In this document: one piece after another, positions 59,301 through 64,000 of the stretch | Layout of the letters: every line of letters starts with the position of its first letter | Position numbering within the stretch: the first letter of the stretch is position 1 | Assembly: GCF_018139145.2 (NCBI RefSeq) | Contig: NC_059471.1 | Span: forward strand, 208,649,494 to 208,713,493 | DNA length: 64,000 nt | DNA from: Gymnogyps californianus | Lineage: Eukaryota > Chordata > Aves > Accipitriformes > Cathartidae | Reading direction: 5' to 3' | Made by a program: the position numbers and the translations under genes | The notes under the pieces: model-generated | What the model saw: the letters and a program-made list of their open reading frames with translations, nothing else | What the model was told of the DNA's origin: nothing | Database searches by the model: none

Positions 59301-62300
59301 AGTTTCATTCTGCAAGAAATAAGATCACAAAACGCGTGCAAATGTTTAAATTTACAGTATACTGTCTTTTCAGAATTTTATTAAATACTCATGTATCTAT
59401 CTGTCTTAGTAATCCAGCTACTACATTAACAAATATCCAATGAAAAATATTCTGTTTTCAGATACAGAAAATCCTCAGAGCTATTTAAAAAAATGCTATT
59501 ACAGCATTTGTTCCTAGACAGAGCACCAGCTCTTCATAATGCTGGAACAGGAAAAAAAAAATTTCATTTGAACCTCCCCCTATAGCAAATCTATCAGAAG
59601 ACCAAAACCATGTAAGAGTTTTGATAGAAAGGGAAATGCTTTCTATTTTTATGATCACAGAAATTTTGACAGTGTCTGTACATATCATTAATGTGATCAG
59701 ATAGTAAGTAATGTCTTACTAAGGTATCTCAGCTGGGCACCGAAAAAAAAATTGAAGCACTTAACATCCATTAGATTTTGTCTGTTTGCTTAGCAAAATC
59801 TGGAAGTGGGTCAAATTGTTTTAGACTCATTGGGTCTTATCTTGAAATTAACTAAATCTCACACCAATATTTAAAGTCTCCAAATTAAGCATCTTTGCTT
59901 CTCAATAAAACATGAACAAAAACATACTATTCTGTAATGTAAAAGAAAAAATAACATATCTTTACCTCAATAAAATAAAGTCTCTTTAAAATATCATTAT
60001 AAAGTTCCCTAGAAAAATTCAAACTTAGATGCAATTAATACCAGCTTAGCTTTCAGAAGACTTCTTCCTCATTTAATAATGGGACACCAACCAAATTTCT
60101 AATGAAATAATGGAGAAGAAAATCACCTGGCTCAAGGCCAGGTCAGTAATTTTGCTGATTATCTGTTTTAGATTTGTGACTCCAGCTTGACCCTCTCTAA
60201 TACACTAGTCTATAAACTAACTGATTTCCTAATGGCACAGGAAAAAAAGTAAACCACACACAAGAATCAACACAAAGCTCTGCATTAATCGTTCACCTAG
60301 GCATTTTATGTTTCAAAGGTGCAAAGACATCTAGAGATGGAATAAACATATATAGGTAAAGAAGTCATTGCATATGAATTCCAACTGGATGAGGAAAATA
60401 GCCAGCTAGAGAGGAACTGTGTGTGTCAGCAGCAGTGCTGCAGTAGACATCCCTTTGGATTTCACACCATCAGTGGCCATTACCAACATTAATAAAAGCC
60501 ATCTGGCCTTGCATAGCTTTATGTTTATATTTCATTGTTTGTTTCAATGGTATTTATCCATCCCTGGAGCTCCTCCTTCTGAGAGGTAATTTGGAAACTT
60601 TTAGAGGCCTGAATAAAGAAAACAAACAGCAGGCAATTAATCATAGTAATAGTGCTTCCAAAGGTCACACTATTACTTTGAGCAATCTTTCCTCTAATTT
60701 AATTCCAGTGGAAAAAAAGAAACCCTAATTTTATGGTCATAACTACTGGAAAGAAAAATTAACAAGAATGCAATCTTGTAGCTAATGCCTTGACTAGTAA
60801 CCCTGGAGATCTAAGAAGCCTTGCTTTCAAATAATGTCCCAAGATCATCACATTCAGAAGTAACCATCAAAACCTGACTGCCAAAAAATGAAACTGCATT
60901 AGTGTACAACTTGCTTTGGACCAAGCAGCCCTACTGAAATAAAAGACACCTGTTCAGAGAAACTTGTGAGAAAGTAAGGATGTTTTCATTTCCCTCTACA
61001 GTGACAGGGAGTTCAAACAAAATCATCACAGGACATCTATTAACTAGCTTATCTAGATGCAGTGGCTTACTCTTGGCTTCACTTCCTCTGTTGCAACTCA
61101 AATAGTGCAAACTTGTGGGGTCTTGGAGGAGACCAGGAGACAAGAAGCTTGGCTGTAGCATCCCAGTAACAGCCCTGAGCTGAGGATTGGAGTCCTGAAG
61201 TCACATGTCTATTTGCAGATCTGTATTTTGCATATAATATTATTGGAGAACGAATAAACTCAACAAACCACCACTACATTGTACCTGACCATGAGCAGAC
61301 TTCATTGTTATTATTGTTATTATTAAAGTAGCCGTGGCTGATACGTTTAATGCCAAACTACTGCCTCTGGGTGAACTATTCTCAAAGACATGCTAAAATC
61401 AGATCCCAAAAGGGGTTTCGCCTAGTGTCTGGACTCCAAAGGGATTTAAACAGAAGCTAGACACTGCTCAAAAGGAATGGCTCAAGCCATGTACAAAAGA
61501 CAGAAGTTCAGGCCTCTGGAGAATCATCAGGTCAAAGTAGGGTTTTTTGGAACACAGCTTTAGCTGAAGCATCAGAGAAGGACAGAAGCTCCTAACACAT
61601 ACTTACAAATATCGTGGACAACTCAAGTCTCTGTAAGCATTTAAATACCTCTGCTAATATGAATACCAGAAGTGTAACTGCTGATGAAGCTTAAGCTCTT
61701 CAGCCTTATTTCAAAGGTGAATTCAGGCACTAAATTTTTTTAAAATATTTGTCTGTGTTCAATTTTGACTAAATCATCCATCAAAGGGTCATTCCGTATT
61801 AGCCCTTCCATTCTGTATATGCACAATATATCTGTTTTACAGGAAAAATGGAAGAGGTGAGTCATTCTGCTATTAAAAATATTTCTATTTTAATGTTGTT
61901 TCTATTATGCATACTGAATTAGTTAAACAGGAGAAGTAGGATACCTCATTTGGAGTTAAATTAATTTCATTCTGACAGTCATGAAATACAGTGGGGTTTT
62001 ATCATCTAACATGCACTCTGTTTTTCAATGCCAGATTTTATCTTTCAAAATAATAATTAGTAGTAGTTTTAACATTTTCTCAATTATAAAGACTTATCAT
62101 TTAATGGATGAAATTTCCATAAACTTTAGTGAATACATTGTGTTAGCCTACTATGTTCTGTATTATTTGGCTACTGTTCTTACAATCAAAATTTTAAAAG
62201 GAGCTTTAAATATAAAGAGAGAGGGAAGAGGCAGAGAAGATAAATTATGCAACTGAAAGGAGTGGTTGTTTTTCTCTTTGTCTCTTAAGTGCAAATTCTT

Positions 62301-64000
62301 CACTGTGTTTCCCAGACACCATCTGTTTCTAAACTCATCACCAAACATAACAGAGCAGATAGGAACTTCTAATAGGAGTTAAACCTGCCAACTTGCAGAA
62401 TGGTCTGAGCTTTCTCAAATAGGAAAAACATGATAGTACAGAGTTGTTAATAAATTAAAGAGAGGCAATGGGTGTCACCTCAGATGATGCAGTACACCAT
62501 TTTAGGGATCCTCATTAGAATCATAGATGGCTCATTACTTTACAATGTTCCTGCACACTTGCTTTAAGAAGTCCAAACTACATTTAGGCATTTAATAGCA
62601 GGGTCCGTTTCACTAAGGATAGGTTTGGGGGGGGGTTAAATTATTTTTTAAAGCCTACTACTAAAGCCTGAATAATGGGTCCCACCTGCTGAGGGCCTCA
62701 CTCCATTTGCAATTAGATATCAGTGAAAGTTTGGAAACATAGAAACTTCTAGAATTATTTACATCAGGAACCCACCTGTGCCAGTACCCTTTCTGCAGGA
62801 TTTTAGAGGATAAGGTAAAAGAACCCAAGATGTATTCAGGTATATGACAACATGACACAACAAAAGAGCTCCCTTCATCTCCAGAGAGGTTTATATCAGT
62901 TCCAAAATGCTAACTATTTACTGTTACTTCTAGAACTTCTTATTGGAAGAGCAAGGTACCATTTTTAACCTGGTTATACTATTGAGTTTAATGATAGCAC
63001 TGTGCTTACTTAGAAATGAGTTTTGCTTTTCCCTCTCTCCATAGTATGTGGGGAGAAGAAAAAAATATTTATTTAGTTTGGTCTAATAATTAACAGTGGG
63101 AAAATAAGTTATCAGAAAAGCATCTAAATTCTTTTGGTGAGTTATACATCTATTTTTTAAAAATATCTATGATATAAGAATATGGATTGGACAGGAACCA
63201 TCAAGGTCATTGTTATAGATTCCTGCTTATAGATTCCTGCTATCATATCCACCCATGTCAAACAATTTCACACAGACAATATTCTCTGTAATAAACATAT
63301 TAAGAAACATCACTCTTTATGTGAAATTGTTTGTATTATCTATGCAGATCATATCTCTAACAGATTACATCTTTTTCAAACAAGAAATCCTTAGCAAGTC
63401 TGACATATGATGTCTTTTCTGCCCTTCCCCAGTCCTGCCTGTCCTTCTCCTTCATTCAAAACAATTCTCTTCTTTCTGTAGCCCCAATAATTTATTTCAC
63501 ACATGGAACAGTTTCTACTTCCAAGTAGTTTTCCAGATAATTTTATAGCTATCAGTAGACTAAAAAGTGCTTCTGTTGTTCCCTTGGTAGTTCTATTAGA
63601 TTAAATCCATTAGCATACTCACATATACACACACTACATTTTGAGCTCTTCCTGTTCGTAACATGTGACTCTATTAAGATGTTATTCTTTCTTGTTGCCC
63701 ATACAGATTCTACAAATTTGGATATCTTAGTTTTCCTTAGCTTAGTTTTTAAATCTTCTATTTTACTTTACTACTACATTAATTCGTCACAGGTTCTATA
63801 TTCCTGACCTTGCTGCCTCAACACAAATACATTATAGGCAACCATCTCTGCTCCTGTTCTATATTCTGAACAGCTTCACTGAGTTTTAAACGCACAAAAT
63901 GGTTGTTGCCACACACTTCATTTCTGGCTTCTGCAGTTGCAATCTTGTGCTTTGTTACTAAAAATAGAGCTGCTTCCACCTACCTCAGCTGGAAAGCTAA
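56361..64000. other. Unannotated AT-rich DNA to the window end
   Basis: No gene or clear transposon. Stretches at about 59030-59380 and 60440-60600 are free of repeats and have mixed composition with homeodomain-type ATTA cores, so they might be conserved non-coding elements. A TTA/TTG microsatellite is at 61306-61326, a G9 run is near 62627-62635, and a perfect 14-bp tandem duplication (unit TTATAGATTCCTGC) occupies 63213-63240. A small hairpin with arms ACCTGGC and GCCAGGT is at 60125-60143. Frames at 60931-61161 (-) and 61981-62256 (+) have no known motif. Confidence 0.5.
63213..63240 (+). repeat. Perfect 14-bp tandem duplication
   Basis: TTATAGATTCCTGC occurs twice head to tail with no mismatch. 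Exact identity suggests a recent slippage or duplication event. Confidence 0.9.

Noticed and set aside
1..64000. CRISPR arrays, bacterial operons, tRNA or rRNA genes, phage or plasmid features
   Set aside because: None seen. The repeat content and base composition indicate vertebrate nuclear DNA.

Overview
The window looks like nuclear DNA from a bird, probably a neoavian. It is AT-rich and gene-poor. It holds six or more pieces of CR1 LINE (the dominant avian retrotransposon), truncated at the 5' end as usual. It also holds a family of solo LTRs of a type I associate with avian endogenous retroviruses, with U3 starting TGTCCTGGTTTCGGC or a variant and the 3' end closing with GGTTAAACCACGACA or a variant. 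I found no protein-coding exon, rRNA, functional tRNA, CRISPR array, operon or bacterial-type feature that I can support. The reading frames present are short, compositionally ordinary, or lie inside repeats. I read the window as intergenic or deep-intronic sequence.

Layout. 1-6185: unannotated AT-rich DNA. 6190-6515: an old degenerate repeat that recurs at 49330-49470. 10090-10548: CR1 (+). 13250-14098: a partial plus-strand LTR followed by a complete minus-strand LTR of the same subfamily, forming an inverted pair. 14927-14952: a perfect 26-bp palindrome. 15162-15613: CR1 (-). 17569-17735 and 18828-18895: CR1 3' scraps (+). 22756-23345: solo LTR (-) with a near-perfect 5-bp target duplication. 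27283-27420: a palindrome-rich TA/TG block next to the solo LTR (+) at 27431-28076. 28985-29110: a tRNA-derived SINE-like relic. 34308-34358: a G/T-rich tract. 37070-37270: a GC-rich block. 46374-46975: solo LTR (-) with a perfect ATGAC duplication. 48750-49326: CR1 (+). About 49871-50423: a possible old LTR or promoter-like block. 55786-56360: CR1 (+) with a poly-A expansion. From 56361 to the end I see no gene, only a few stretches that might be conserved non-coding DNA.

The repeats do not form one working system. No intact retroviral or LINE gene is present: the LTRs are solo and the CR1 copies keep only the end of ORF2 and the 3' UTR. The most notable observations are the inverted LTR pair, two LTR subfamilies that share their ends but differ in the middle, the 26-bp perfect palindrome, the palindrome cluster beside an LTR insertion, homopolymer growth at the same site in two CR1 copies, and an unnamed shared repeat family. 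I found no convincing sign of a new biological system. Repeat names come from memory of the families and were not checked against a database.
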